Source: Phycisphaeraceae bacterium
GTDB taxonomy: Bacteria; Planctomycetota; Phycisphaerae; Phycisphaerales; UBA1924
Assembly (NCBI GenBank): GCA_019636845.1
Contig: JAHBWV010000001.1
Span: forward strand, 3,410,001-3,474,000
Length of the DNA: 64,000 nt
Reading direction: 5' to 3'
Below are positions 1 through 7,855 of this stretch, piece after piece. The position numbers were made by a program, and so were the translations under genes. Positions within the stretch are counted from its first letter, which is position 1; each line of letters starts with the position of its first letter. Below the pieces are notes generated by a model. The model was not told the DNA's origin. It ran no database searches and worked only from the letters and a program-made list of their open reading frames with translations.

Positions 1-3000
1 GGCGAGGCCGTAGGACGGAACGGCGAGTTCTTCGATCTCGTCGCGCGGCAGGCGCTCGCGCGTCGCGGCCGCGGCGAGAGCCTTTTCCAGCATCTTCTGG
101 CCGACGCCGAACTTGACCTTGACGCGCAGCATCGCGAGCTGACCGAGGGCATCCGGCCCCTTCATCTGTCCGAGGGCGTGGATGGCGGCGTTGCCGACGA
201 GGATGGCGCGCGGGCCGCGTCCGGGGATCTTGCGGTAAGCGGAGATCACGAGCTGGCCCAGCATGCGGGCGATGTCGGGGGCGTTGGTTGGCGTGGGTGC
301 AAGGGATGCGGCCCAGCAGAGCCCTCGGAGCGTGGACATGCTGCGATCGAGCAGTTGTATCGAACCGATAGGCAGTTGCATGTACCCGGCGCCGACGATC
401 GTCGTGCGCGGCTCGTTTGTGAGCGGAAGCCATGCGAGGATCGCGGCCTCGAAGTGTTTCTTTCCGATGGCCTTGATGAGTTCGGCAGCGCGGGCGGACC
501 ACTTCGCGGAAGGGGCCGAGCTGGATGTGCCCATGCAGTGGTCGATGAGGTGGGTCCACGCTGTGCGGGCGGCGGGTGTGGCCTTGTTGATGTCGGAAAG
601 GACCTGCGCTGCCCACGGCTCGCCGGGGTCAAGATCGATGACGAGTTCATCATTGAGAAGCGGGCCGGAGCGCTTGATCTTCGAGGCGTAGGTCTTCGGG
701 TACTTGGTCCAGCGCTCGCGAGCGCTGGTGACCCAGGCGGCCATCGGCGGCGTGACGTCCTGTGTCTTCGCGTGCTTCTCAAGAGCCTTCAGCAATCCAT
801 CTTCGATCCGATCGAATGCATTGGCCCAGTGCTTCTGAGATCCGACCCAGGCGCAGAGGTACTCAAGGATGTCGGGCTGTCCCGCCACGGCTTTGGGGAG
901 GTGGGACGCGATGACCTCAAGGAGCGCGAGCCGCTCGCGGCAGCCGGGGTTGGTGGACCAGCCGCCGGTGTTCATCATGCCGTCGGGGCCGACGAGCGCG
1001 TCGTGGCGGGCGGCGGCTTGTCTGAGCAACTCGGGGAAGCGATCGCTGGGGAGAGCGCAAAGCGTGGCGAAGGAGGGGCAGCCACCGAAGACGTGACCTC
1101 GGAAGACTTCCATATCGACGACTTCGCGAGCGAGTTGGGAGAGAAGGGAGGTGATCTCGGTGCGGATGGCGGGGGCGGACTCGGGCAGGCGAGGGAGGTG
1201 TGCGGCATCGCCCGTTGCTCCTGGGCTGCCGATGAATCGCTGGAGAACGGAGAGAAGCTTCTCGCGGAGCATGGTGTGTGCCTTGTCGTAGGAGTCGCCG
1301 TGGATCGCCGATCGAACCTTCCCGATGAGCGCGGCCGTCTCCGGCGTGATCGAGGTCCACGCATCGGCATCGCGGCTGAGCGCTTCAAATGTTGCTGGAA
1401 GATGCGTCTGAAACGGCCACATCCAGAGCACCCGATAGCGGGCGAGATTGCCGAGGATGCGTGCCCAGTCCGGTTCGTCCAGCCCGAGCGGACGCTCGAG
1501 CATCCACTGAATGGCCATGACGCTCACATGGGCACGCGTATGCTCGTGGAAGTTCAGCCAGTCCAGCCCATCCTCGCTGTCGTCCTTCACGCGCGCCGCG
1601 GCAGCCCCCAGCTCATCGAAGAGCCGCAGGAGCATGGCGCGGCGCTCGGCATCAGGGAGGGTGAGGATCGCCTTGATCTCCGGACGATCGCGGAACTCCG
1701 GGTACTGCCACTCGCCCAGGCGTCCGGCCTCATACGCCGCGTTGAAGAGAGCGGCGTGGCGATTGCGGGTGGCGGCGTCGAACGCGGGAGGTCGCTTGGT
1801 GCGATGCTTCGCCGAACCCTTCGACTGTGCGACGTCGCGGGCGCTGGAACGTGGCGATTGGAGCGGCGCGGCCTTGGTCTCAAAGCGTCGAAGGAGCGCT
1901 CTCAGCCGTTCGGCTTGACGCGATTGAATGCGATCGTCTTCAAAGGGCTTGCCGATTCGCGATGCCAAGAGTCGTACTTGATACGCGAGCGATGTGGGAA
2001 GCTCTTCCCACGTACGGGCGTCGGCCTCAAGCCGCGATATCATGATCGGAACGTGCTTGTTCGCTATCCAGAGTGCGACGTGCTTGAAGCAAGTGACGTT
2101 CTTGAGGATAGCCGTCCACTCGTCCTGCGAGAAAGAGAGCTGGCGCGCGAGAAGCCACGCTAAGAGCTGGGACCATGAGTTGAAGGCATCATGGCCCTGA
2201 TGGATGTTGAGCCAGACGTTGATGTCTGCGCTTCGGCCGCTGAGCTTGGATCCCACCTTGCCGATCTCATCGAACAGGAGAGGCACGGCTTCCCGCTGCC
2301 GCGGACGCGGAAGAGAGAGAATCGCGTCAACTGCTGGATGCTTCCTGAACGAGGGCTGGCTCCATGCACCGTTCTTCCCCGCGGCTGCAACGGCGTGGAA
2401 AAGCTGTTTGTATCTCGTGGCGCCCGAGTCCGCGTCGCCACGCTCCGAACTCTGCGATCGCGAGGTGCTTCTCGTCCTCGAGTTCTTGAGCGCCGCCTTG
2501 GCCTCGAATCGCCTGATGATCGTGAGCAGGCGCTCGGAGGCCTTCTGCTGCGGGGCGTTGGCCGATGCCATGCCGATCGCTTCAGCAACGCGGGCAATGC
2601 GGTCTCGAAGCAGCTGAGAAAGATCGTCCCACTTCTGCGAGTCGCGTTCGATGCGGTTGACCATTGCGTCGACGTAATCATGGCTCAGACTCATGGAAAC
2701 AAAGGGAAAGCGTCCGACATCTCCGAGTATCGTGATCCAATCGTCCTGTGAGAGATCCGGCTTTCGGCGAAGCAAGAGCGAAACGAGGCAGCAATACGAG
2801 TTGAAGTGGTCATGGCCGTGGTTCATGCCCCACCAGTACTCGTACTGGTCGTGTGGCCAATCGACACGTCCCACCTCGGTGCCTATCTCATGAAACGCAG
2901 CGAAGAGCAGCGATTTCTGCTCGGCACGGGGGAGTGAGATCGCCTCTCGTACGGAGGCGTGTTCACGAAACGCCTTGCCTCTCCAACCGACCTCGCGACC

Positions 3001-3078
3001 CGCCACTGCGATCGCCCTGAGACGCTGCTGGTGCGGACCGGGGGCCGGAGGTGGAAGCGGTGCATCGGAGAATCGCAT
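1..3078 (-). CDS. DUF4132-type large protein, C-terminus beyond the left edge
   Basis: The reading frame is open from the ATG at 3078 to the window edge (1026 codons), so only the N-terminal part is visible. The last ~65 residues (GNAAIHALGQMKGPDALGQL, then RVKVKFGVGQKMLEKAL and EELAVPSYGL) match what I know from the region just before the DUF4132 domain, which would lie to the left. The N-terminal half holds three diverged copies of one module of about 205-220 residues. Each copy starts with an I-x-x-LP-x-A/P-E helix (near residues 47, 252 and 471) followed by a FDE(I/L)G motif. The first two also carry HGHDHFNSY / HQGHDAFNSW (87, 293) and an LSQDDW / FSQDEW motif. The start follows the stop of the upstream gene by 6 nt, so the two are probably co-translated. 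DUF4132 proteins have no firmly assigned function. No signal peptide is visible. Confidence 0.7.
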   Translation of the reverse strand, partial: MRFSDAPLPPPAPGPHQQRLRAIAVAGREVGWRGKAFREHASVREAISLPRAEQKSLLFAAFHEIGTEVGRVDWPHDQYEYWWGMNHGHDHFNSYCCLVSLLLRRKPDLSQDDWITILGDVGRFPFVSMSLSHDYVDAMVNRIERDSQKWDDLSQLLRDRIARVAEAIGMASANAPQQKASERLLTIIRRFEAKAALKNSRTRSTSRSQSSERGDADSGATRYKQLFHAVAAAGKNGAWSQPSFRKHPAVDAILSLPRPRQREAVPLLFDEIGKVGSKLSGRSADINVWLNIHQGHDAFNSWSQLLAWLLARQLSFSQDEWTAILKNVTCFKHVALWIANKHVPIMISRLEADARTWEELPTSLAYQVRLLASRIGKPFEDDRIQSRQAERLRALLRRFETKAAPLQSPRSSARDVAQSKGSAKHRTKRPPAFDAATRNRHAALFNAAYEAGRLGEWQYPEFRDRPEIKAILTLPDAERRAMLLRLFDELGAAAARVKDDSEDGLDWLNFHEHTRAHVSVMAIQWMLERPLGLDEPDWARILGNLARYRVLWMWPFQTHLPATFEALSRDADAWTSITPETAALIGKVRSAIHGDSYDKAHTMLREKLLSVLQRFIGSPGATGDAAHLPRLPESAPAIRTEITSLLSQLAREVVDMEVFRGHVFGGCPSFATLCALPSDRFPELLRQAAARHDALVGPDGMMNTGGWSTNPGCRERLALLEVIASHLPKAVAGQPDILEYLCAWVGSQKHWANAFDRIEDGLLKALEKHAKTQDVTPPMAAWVTSARERWTKYPKTYASKIKRSGPLLNDELVIDLDPGEPWAAQVLSDINKATPAARTAWTHLIDHCMGTSSSAPSAKWSARAAELIKAIGKKHFEAAILAWLPLTNEPRTTIVGAGYMQLPIGSIQLLDRSMSTLRGLCWAASLAPTPTNAPDIARMLGQLVISAYRKIPGRGPRAILVGNAAIHALGQMKGPDALGQLAMLRVKVKFGVGQKMLEKALAAAATRERLPRDEIEELAVPSYGLA

Positions 3079-3084
3079 CGCCCC

Positions 3085-3483
3085 TCACCCCCCGACAAGC
3101 GGGACGAGTTTGAGGAACGAGACATCCACGCCGCGTGTGATCGTGATGGTCTCGTCGAGGGACTCAGTCTGACGGTCGCCGACGAGGACGAGCACGCGGT
3201 TCTTGGCGTACGCATCGCAGGCGCGCTCGAACTGTGCCTTCCAGTCGATCTCGCGGCGCTTCTTGAGCGTGAAGCCGTTGAGGGAGACCTCGGCATCCGT
3301 CGGCTGGACCAGCCCCTTGAAATGGCTCTGGTCCTTGGCGCGATTGAAGTCCTGGACCTCCTGATAGACCCGCTCGCGGATCAGCTCGCGGACAGTAATC
3401 GTCTCTGTGGGGAATGTGAGCGTGATCGCCTCGCCGACGGAGCCGGTCGTGGACTCGTCGCGGACGGTGAGTGTGACAGGCAT
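3085..3483 (-). CDS. small partner protein of the DUF4132 gene
   Basis: This 132-residue protein starts at the ATG at 3483, behind a good GGAGGA ribosome site 5 nt upstream. A longer in-frame extension exists but is low-complexity and has no such site. It begins MPVTLTVRDES and has a central helix RELIRERVYQEVQDFN. The C-terminal part alternates charged and hydrophobic residues (RVLVLVGDRQTESLDETITI), which suggests a small alpha/beta fold. It has no transmembrane segment or signal peptide. It lies directly upstream of the DUF4132 gene with only 6 nt between stop and start. I recall small proteins of this kind beside DUF4132 genes but no established activity, so a role as binding partner is inferred from linkage alone. 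Confidence 0.7.
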   Translation of the reverse strand: MPVTLTVRDESTTGSVGEAITLTFPTETITVRELIRERVYQEVQDFNRAKDQSHFKGLVQPTDAEVSLNGFTLKKRREIDWKAQFERACDAYAKNRVLVLVGDRQTESLDETITITRGVDVSFLKLVPLVGG

Positions 3484-3755
3484 CGGGTCCTCCCATCGCC
3501 CGCGGGGAGGCGGGCTCTGCGCAGTCCAGCGTACCGCGCGATGGCGGTCCGATGCAAGGGAATCAGGGTGGCGGTCTCCCACTCGCACCCCCATAACGAC
3601 AACCGGCCGCGTGTGTCGCGGCCGGCGTCGTGCGATAGAGTGTGAAGATTCTGAGCAGCCGCCGTTGCGTCCCTGCGGGGGGCTGTTCATTCGCGCTCGG
3701 GCATCCCGTCCGTCCCTGGACGAGGGCCCGAGGCGTTCGATCGCTGTCTTTCGGC

Positions 3756-4073
3756 TCAGGCGGCGCGGCGGCGAGCGCCGGTGTTGATCGAGCGGTTGAA
3801 GGAGAAGGTCTTAGGCGCGGTCTTGCGGGCCGTCGTCTTGCGAGCGGTCGTCTTGCGAGCCGTGCTCTTCTTCGCGCTCTTGCGGGCGGTGCTCTTCTTG
3901 GCCTTGGTCGTTTTCTTGAAAGAGTTCTTCCAGGAAGACGTGCGGGCCGCCGTCTTGCGGGCCGGGCTCTTGCGAGCGGTCTTGCGGGCGGTGGTCTTGC
4001 GCGATGTGGTCCGCTTGGCGGGGCTCTTGCGAGCGGTCGTCTTGCGGGCGGTACGGCGGGTACGGGTCGGCAT
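3756..4073 (-). CDS. histone H1-like Lys/Arg/Ala/Thr-rich protein
   Basis: This 105-residue protein is almost entirely built from short K/R-T-A-R-K and S-P-A-(K/R) repeats, like the C-terminal tail of eukaryotic histone H1 or bacterial HC2/AlgP-type proteins. Only a central stretch (SSWKNSFKK) and the C-terminus (FSFNRSINTG) break the pattern. Such proteins bind DNA or RNA through charge and are thought to compact chromatin. The start at 4073 is chosen because an AGGAGC ribosome site lies 7 nt upstream and the basic repeats begin there; an upstream extension is compositionally different. A GATCCC-AATC-GGGATC hairpin lies just before the ribosome site. The internal DNA repeats make it prone to length variation between strains. 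Confidence 0.75.
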   Translation of the reverse strand: MPTRTRRTARKTTARKSPAKRTTSRKTTARKTARKSPARKTAARTSSWKNSFKKTTKAKKSTARKSAKKSTARKTTARKTTARKTAPKTFSFNRSINTGARRRAA

Positions 4074-4424
4074 TGGCTTGCTCCTGATCCCAATCGGGAT
4101 CAAACGTGAGGGCCGACTGGTGCGCCGGCCTCGGACTGCTGCCTTCGGGACGGGCCGGGCCACTCGGCCGACCTTCGAACGCCCCACGGCGTCGCCGCGA
4201 TAACACGCGGCAGACCTCGCCCATCGTCATCGGGATGCCCCCGGGTTGAGCAGTGGACCGGAAAAGACGGAAAAATCGGGCAATCGATCCGAAACCGGGC
4301 CAAAGTTGCGCCTTCCGCGCCCACGCGCGCAACCATATCTCTGCGCAGGTCCAGTCCGGCGCGGCTCGCATCTCGGGCTTTGCGGGCTCACCCCGATGCG
4401 ATGGAAGGTCGATTCGAGAGAACC
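4074..4424. other. divergent intergenic region between the H1-like gene and DAHP synthase gene
   Basis: About 350 nt separate two divergently transcribed genes, so both promoters should be here. Apart from the GATCCC hairpin near its left end I see no gene, RNA or strong promoter match. Confidence 0.5.
4086..4101 (-). promoter_or_regulatory. hairpin/operator upstream of the H1-like gene
   Basis: Perfect inverted repeat GATCCC-AATC-GGGATC placed between the presumed promoter and the ribosome site of the H1-like gene. It could fold in the leader mRNA or be a protein-binding site. There is no T-tract, so it is not a terminator. Confidence 0.35.
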
Positions 4425-5846
4425 ATGACGACGCCAGTCCAACCGGGTTCGGAGAGCGCAGCACCGAGCGCGGCATCGCGCCCGTGGAGCCCCGATTCAT
4501 GGCGGAGCCGCGTCGAGGCGCAGCGCATCGAGTACCCGGACGCCAACGCGGTCGAGCGCGAGGTCGCGAAGCTGCGTTCGCTCCCGCCGCTGGTCACGTC
4601 GTGGGAGATCGAGAAGCTCAAGCAGGAGATCGCCGACGCCCAGGAGGGGAGGCGGTTCGTGCTGCAAGGGGGCGACTGCGCCGAGACGCTGGACGACTGC
4701 ACGCCCGGCGCGATCACCAACAAGCTCAAGATCCTGATGCAGATGTCGCTTGCGCTGGTCTGGGGCGGGCGGAAGCCGGTCGTGCGGATCGGGCGTTTCG
4801 CGGGCCAGTACGCCAAGCCGCGCTCCAGCGCGATCGAGACGCGCGAGATCAACGGCGCGCGGGTGTCGCTCCCGAGTTACTTCGGGGATCTCGTGAACGG
4901 CGCACCCTTCACACCCGAGGCGCGGACGCCCAACCCGCACCTGCTGGTCCGCGCGTACCAGCACGCGGCGTTGACGCTGAATTTCATACGCGCCCTGGTC
5001 GAGGGCGGCTTCGCCGACATCCACCACCCGGAGTACTGGGATCTCTCGTTCATGCGCCACGCCTCGCTGCCCGCGGACCTTCGGGCCCAGTACGAGCAGA
5101 TGACGCGCTCGCTGGCGGACGGACTGCGGTTCATGGAGGTGCTGGGCGAGGCCCGCGTCGAGGAGCTGACGCGTGTCGAGTTCTTCACGAGCCACGAGGG
5201 GCTGAGTCTCTTGTATGAGTCGGCCCAGACGCGCCGAGTGCCGCGCCGCGAGGGACATTACAACCTCTCCACCCACCTGCCGTGGATCGGCGAGCGGACA
5301 CGCCAGATCGACGGCGCACACGTCGAGTACTTCCGCGGCATCCAGAACCCCGTGGGGATCAAGATCGGACCCGCGACCTCGCCCGCGGATGTGCGCGACC
5401 TCGTCCGGATGCTGAATCCGACCGGCGAGCGCGGCAAGATCGTGCTCATCACGCGCCTGGGCGCGGGCCGTGCCGCCGAGCGCATCCCCGCGCTCGTCGA
5501 GGGTGTCCGCGGTGCCGGTTCGCCCGTGCTCTGGATCTGCGACCCGATGCACGGCAACACCGTCTCGACCGCTTCGGGGCTCAAGACCCGATCATTCGAT
5601 GCGATTCGATCGGAGCTCGAAACGACGTACGACGCGCTGCGCGGTGCGGGAGCCCACATGGGCGGCATCCACGTCGAGCTCACGGGCGAGGACGTGACGG
5701 AGTGTGTCGGCGGCGCAACCGACATCACCGAGGACAACCTGCACACCAACTACGCCACGCTCTGCGACCCGCGCCTGAACTATCACCAGGCCCTCGAACT
5801 GGCCTTTGCGCTGGCGAGGCGGCTCTCGCAGAACGCGGGAAAGTAA
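4425..5846 (+). CDS. aroG: class II 3-deoxy-7-phosphoheptulonate (DAHP) synthase
   Basis: First enzyme of the shikimate pathway: phosphoenolpyruvate + erythrose 4-phosphate to DAHP, in the cytosol. The protein (473 residues from the ATG at 4425) has the class II signatures throughout: FVLQGGDCAE, RIGRFAGQYAKPRS, a LLVRAYQHAA helix, EYWDLSFM, TSHEGLSLLYE, HLPWIGERTRQ, NPVGIKIGP, DPMHGNT and GIHVELTGEDVTECVGG near the C-terminus. This is the plant/actinobacterial type, not the AroFGH type of E. coli. Two in-frame ATGs lie upstream (4401, 4380), so the exact start is uncertain; 4425 has a short purine-rich GAGAG 5 nt before it and is followed by a variable low-complexity segment. It stands alone, with no other aromatic genes adjacent; trpC lies 46 kb away. 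Confidence 0.93.
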   Translation: MTTPVQPGSESAAPSAASRPWSPDSWRSRVEAQRIEYPDANAVEREVAKLRSLPPLVTSWEIEKLKQEIADAQEGRRFVLQGGDCAETLDDCTPGAITNKLKILMQMSLALVWGGRKPVVRIGRFAGQYAKPRSSAIETREINGARVSLPSYFGDLVNGAPFTPEARTPNPHLLVRAYQHAALTLNFIRALVEGGFADIHHPEYWDLSFMRHASLPADLRAQYEQMTRSLADGLRFMEVLGEARVEELTRVEFFTSHEGLSLLYESAQTRRVPRREGHYNLSTHLPWIGERTRQIDGAHVEYFRGIQNPVGIKIGPATSPADVRDLVRMLNPTGERGKIVLITRLGAGRAAERIPALVEGVRGAGSPVLWICDPMHGNTVSTASGLKTRSFDAIRSELETTYDALRGAGAHMGGIHVELTGEDVTECVGGATDITEDNLHTNYATLCDPRLNYHQALELAFALARRLSQNAGK

Positions 5847-5873
5847 ACGGGACAGAGGGACAACACACCCACT

Positions 5874-5922
5874 GCCTTATGCCGAATGCCGAATGCCGAA
5901 TGCCGAATGCCGAATGCCAGAA
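5874..5922. repeat. heptamer tandem array (AATGCCG)n
   Basis: GCCTTAT, then five perfect copies of GCCGAAT, then a degenerate GCCAGAAT, all between the DAHP synthase gene and the CBS gene. Read as AATGCCN it matches the array at 61526-61568 on the other strand, so it belongs to a dispersed family. Confidence 0.85.
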
Positions 5923-5927
5923 TCCTC

Positions 5928-5956
5928 TTGGATCCTGCGCCTGTTTCTGGTAGACT
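5928..5956 (+). promoter_or_regulatory. candidate sigma-70 promoter of the CBS gene
   Basis: TTGGAT and TAGACT are separated by 17 nt, each with four of six consensus bases. It lies about 60 nt before the CBS start codon and directly after the heptamer array. Confidence 0.4.
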
Positions 5957-6016
5957 GCGCCTCCGAGAGAGTCTCGTGGCCGGAGGAGCGAGGGAGTTCC
6001 AGGAAGGAGCCCCAGA

Positions 6017-6463
6017 ATGCCCACCGTTGCAGATGTGCTGACCAACAAGGCAGGCCGCGGCGTTGCCGCCATCGTGACCGTCGCGCCCGAGGATCGCGTG
6101 CTCGACGCGGTGAAGGTGATGAACGATCACCGCATCGGCAGCGTGATCGTTGTCGACCGCCAGACGGGGAAGATGGCCGGCATCTTCACGGAGCGTGACC
6201 TTCTGACCCGCGTCGTCGCCGAGGGCAGAAGCCCCGAGCAGACCTCCGTCAACGATGTCATGACCAGGCGGGTCGTCTGCTGCTCACGCGACACCAACGC
6301 CGACGAGCTGCGGGCGGTGATCCGCGAGAAGCATGTGCGCCACATCCCGGTCGTCGATGACGAGAAGCCCGTGGGCATGGTCTCGATCGGTGACCTCAAC
6401 ATGGTCCACGCCCAGGAACTCGAACAGACCGTGCAGTATCTCGAGTTGTATCTGAGGAGCTGA
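6017..6463 (+). CDS. CBS-pair domain protein
   Basis: This 148-residue protein consists of little more than two CBS motifs. The first spans about residues 18-73 (AIVTVAPEDRVLDAVKVMND to GIFTERDLL) and the second about 80-135 (DVMTRRVVCCSRDT to PVGMVSIGDL). CBS pairs bind adenosyl ligands such as AMP, ATP or S-adenosylmethionine and act as regulatory sensors. A free-standing pair must act on a partner, which cannot be told from this neighbourhood. Start: ATG with GGAAGGAG 8 nt upstream. It follows the DAHP synthase gene after 170 nt with its own promoter candidate, so it is probably a separate transcript. Confidence 0.88.
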   Translation: MPTVADVLTNKAGRGVAAIVTVAPEDRVLDAVKVMNDHRIGSVIVVDRQTGKMAGIFTERDLLTRVVAEGRSPEQTSVNDVMTRRVVCCSRDTNADELRAVIREKHVRHIPVVDDEKPVGMVSIGDLNMVHAQELEQTVQYLELYLRS

Positions 6464-6559
6464 GCGACAGAAGTACCAATCACGATCGCATCCATCACTG
6501 CATGTTGGGTGTCCCTCGCGCAGGTGCAGCCATCCGGAAAGACAACCTCGGTTTCCTTT

Positions 6560-6573
6560 CGCCCGAGAGGGCG
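6560..6573. repeat. REP-like hairpin CGCCC-GAGA-GGGCG
   Basis: Short perfect stem downstream of the RAYT gene. The same CGCCC/GGGCG stem with another tetraloop lies on the other side of that gene at 7270-7283. Confidence 0.5.
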
Positions 6574-6646
6574 ATCGCTGCGCCACTCGGCATGGATGCA
6601 CACCTTTCGTTCCCCGACTCCTGTCCACGCCCCTTGGGCGCGCGAC

Positions 6647-6667
6647 GAATGCGTTCGGGACGCATTC
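6647..6667 (-). terminator. hairpin at the end of the RAYT gene
   Basis: GAATGCGT and ACGCATTC form an 8-bp stem around a TCGGG loop, overlapping the last bases of the transposase gene. There is no T-tract on either strand, so termination is uncertain; it may instead be a REP element recognised by the transposase. Confidence 0.35.
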
Positions 6668-7118
6668 ACCCGAGTGCCTCTTCGCGCGGGACCTGCAAGC
6701 CGTGACGCTCAAGAAAGGCCATGAACTCGTCCTCGAAGCTCATACGCGCGTGATGCTCCTTCTGCCGCCTGACATACTCGGCCGCGGCGTCGAGAGATGA
6801 TCGGCTCACCGTGAATCCGCCATATCCCTCCTGCCACGAGAAATCGGCGAGTGTGGAGAACTCCTCATGGATCCATCGCGAGGAGCGGCCCTTCAGATGC
6901 CTCACCATGTCGGCGTGCGACAACTGTGAGGGATACCGAAGCACCATATGAATGTGGTCGGGCATCCCGTTGAGCGCGATCATCTGGCATCCAAGATCAC
7001 GCGCGATGCCGATCACGAACGGATAGAGACGGCTCTCCAGGTCGGGTGTGATCCACGGCTTGCGATGCCGCGTCGAGTAGATCAGATGGTAGTAGTTCTG
7101 GGTCCAAGCGCGTGGCAT
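6666..7118 (-). CDS. REP-associated tyrosine transposase (RAYT, IS200-like)
   Basis: This 150-residue Y1-type HUH nuclease domain begins MPRAWTQNYYHLIYSTRHRKP. The HUH metal site is in MPDHIHMVLRYPS, with the His-x-His in DHIHMV. Downstream come an HLKGRSSRWI helix and WQEGYGGFTVSRS, which holds the presumed catalytic tyrosine. RAYTs are single-copy domesticated relatives of IS200/IS605 transposases that nick REP hairpins. The start at 7118 is preferred over the ATG 6 nt upstream because GGGAG is then 7 nt away. Short hairpins sharing a CGCCC/GGGCG stem lie on both sides, fitting a RAYT/REP system. There are no insertion-sequence ends or TnpB gene. Confidence 0.88.
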   Translation of the reverse strand: MPRAWTQNYYHLIYSTRHRKPWITPDLESRLYPFVIGIARDLGCQMIALNGMPDHIHMVLRYPSQLSHADMVRHLKGRSSRWIHEEFSTLADFSWQEGYGGFTVSRSSLDAAAEYVRRQKEHHARMSFEDEFMAFLERHGLQVPREEALG

Positions 7119-7239
7119 CAGCATACTCCCGCGCGAACAGCGAATGTCCGGCTGCGAGCCGCGTCCGGCAGCGCCGCGCGTCCATCCGTCCGCCCACGGG
7201 GCGGAAGATACCACAGAAGGAGCAGTGACACCCGCAGCA

Positions 7240-7283
7240 AGTGGCTCAAGCCACTCGCAACGGAACAATCGCCCTTACGGGCG
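7240..7283. repeat. pair of REP-like hairpins upstream of the RAYT gene
   Basis: Two stems in tandem: AGTGGCT-CA-AGCCACT (7240-7255) and CGCCC-TTAC-GGGCG (7270-7283). They lie 120-165 nt upstream of the RAYT start. The second shares its stem with the hairpin at 6560-6573. Confidence 0.5.
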
Positions 7284-7387
7284 TAAAGGGAGAGCGCCAG
7301 GTGTGCCGCAAGCCCGAATCATGTGTAGATGCTGAACTCGAAGACGTTCGAGCATCAGGCACGCCGAGCGTCTTCCGTGTCGCCGCT

Positions 7388-7855
7388 TCACCCGCCCGTC
7401 GTCACAGGCGGCGTGCCGCCACCCTCGCCACCGTCCTGCTGGGGCGGGTTCGACTTCTCCAGCTCGTCGATCGTGGGAATCGTCTCGTTCTTCGCGCCCG
7501 GGTGGCTCGGCGTGTTGTCCCGTGCGGCACGCGCCTCGAAAGACTCAACGTGCTCGACACGTGCGATCTTCCCGCCACGCACAAGCACCTGGATCACACC
7601 GTTCCCCTTCCCCATGTCCCAGTAGTAGTTGAACTCGTCGTGCTTCGTCACCTCGTGCCCGACGATCTTGTTCCCCTCTTCCAGCGTCACGCCGATCAGC
7701 GAGCCCGCGGCCACGATCTTCTCCGCCTTGGCCCGGGGTCTCTCGCAACCGGGCAGCGACCCGAGCGTGACCGCCGCGCAGGCGATCACACAACCAACCA
7801 CGGCAAGGCGCGAGATCATCGGACGGCGGCTCTTGATGTTCGACGGGGCGTTCAT
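7388..7855 (-). CDS. predicted lipoprotein coupled to dnaX
   Basis: This 155-residue protein has a basic N-terminus, a hydrophobic stretch (residues ~13-34) and a lipobox-like LGSLPGC, so Cys-37 would be lipidated. The mature part contains GSLIGVTLEEGNKIVGHEVTK-type sequence followed by YYWDMGKGNGVIQVLVRGGKI, which looks like a small beta-rich domain. It ends in a low-complexity tail rich in Pro, Gly and Gln. I do not recognise a family. Its ATG overlaps the stop of the frameshifted dnaX product (ATGA), so its translation would depend on ribosomes that made the -1 shift and reached that stop. Confidence 0.7.
   Translation of the reverse strand: MNAPSNIKSRRPMISRLAVVGCVIACAAVTLGSLPGCERPRAKAEKIVAAGSLIGVTLEEGNKIVGHEVTKHDEFNYYWDMGKGNGVIQVLVRGGKIARVEHVESFEARAARDNTPSHPGAKNETIPTIDELEKSNPPQQDGGEGGGTPPVTTGG

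Noticed and set aside
178..2163. 661-codon plus-strand open frame
   Set aside because: It is the complement of the DUF4132 gene. Its translation is low-complexity, while the minus strand gives conserved-looking repeats, an operon partner and a proper start.
5874..5922. CRISPR array
   Set aside because: The 7-nt units are contiguous with no spacers, and no cas genes are present. The same holds for 60234-60465 and 61526-61568.
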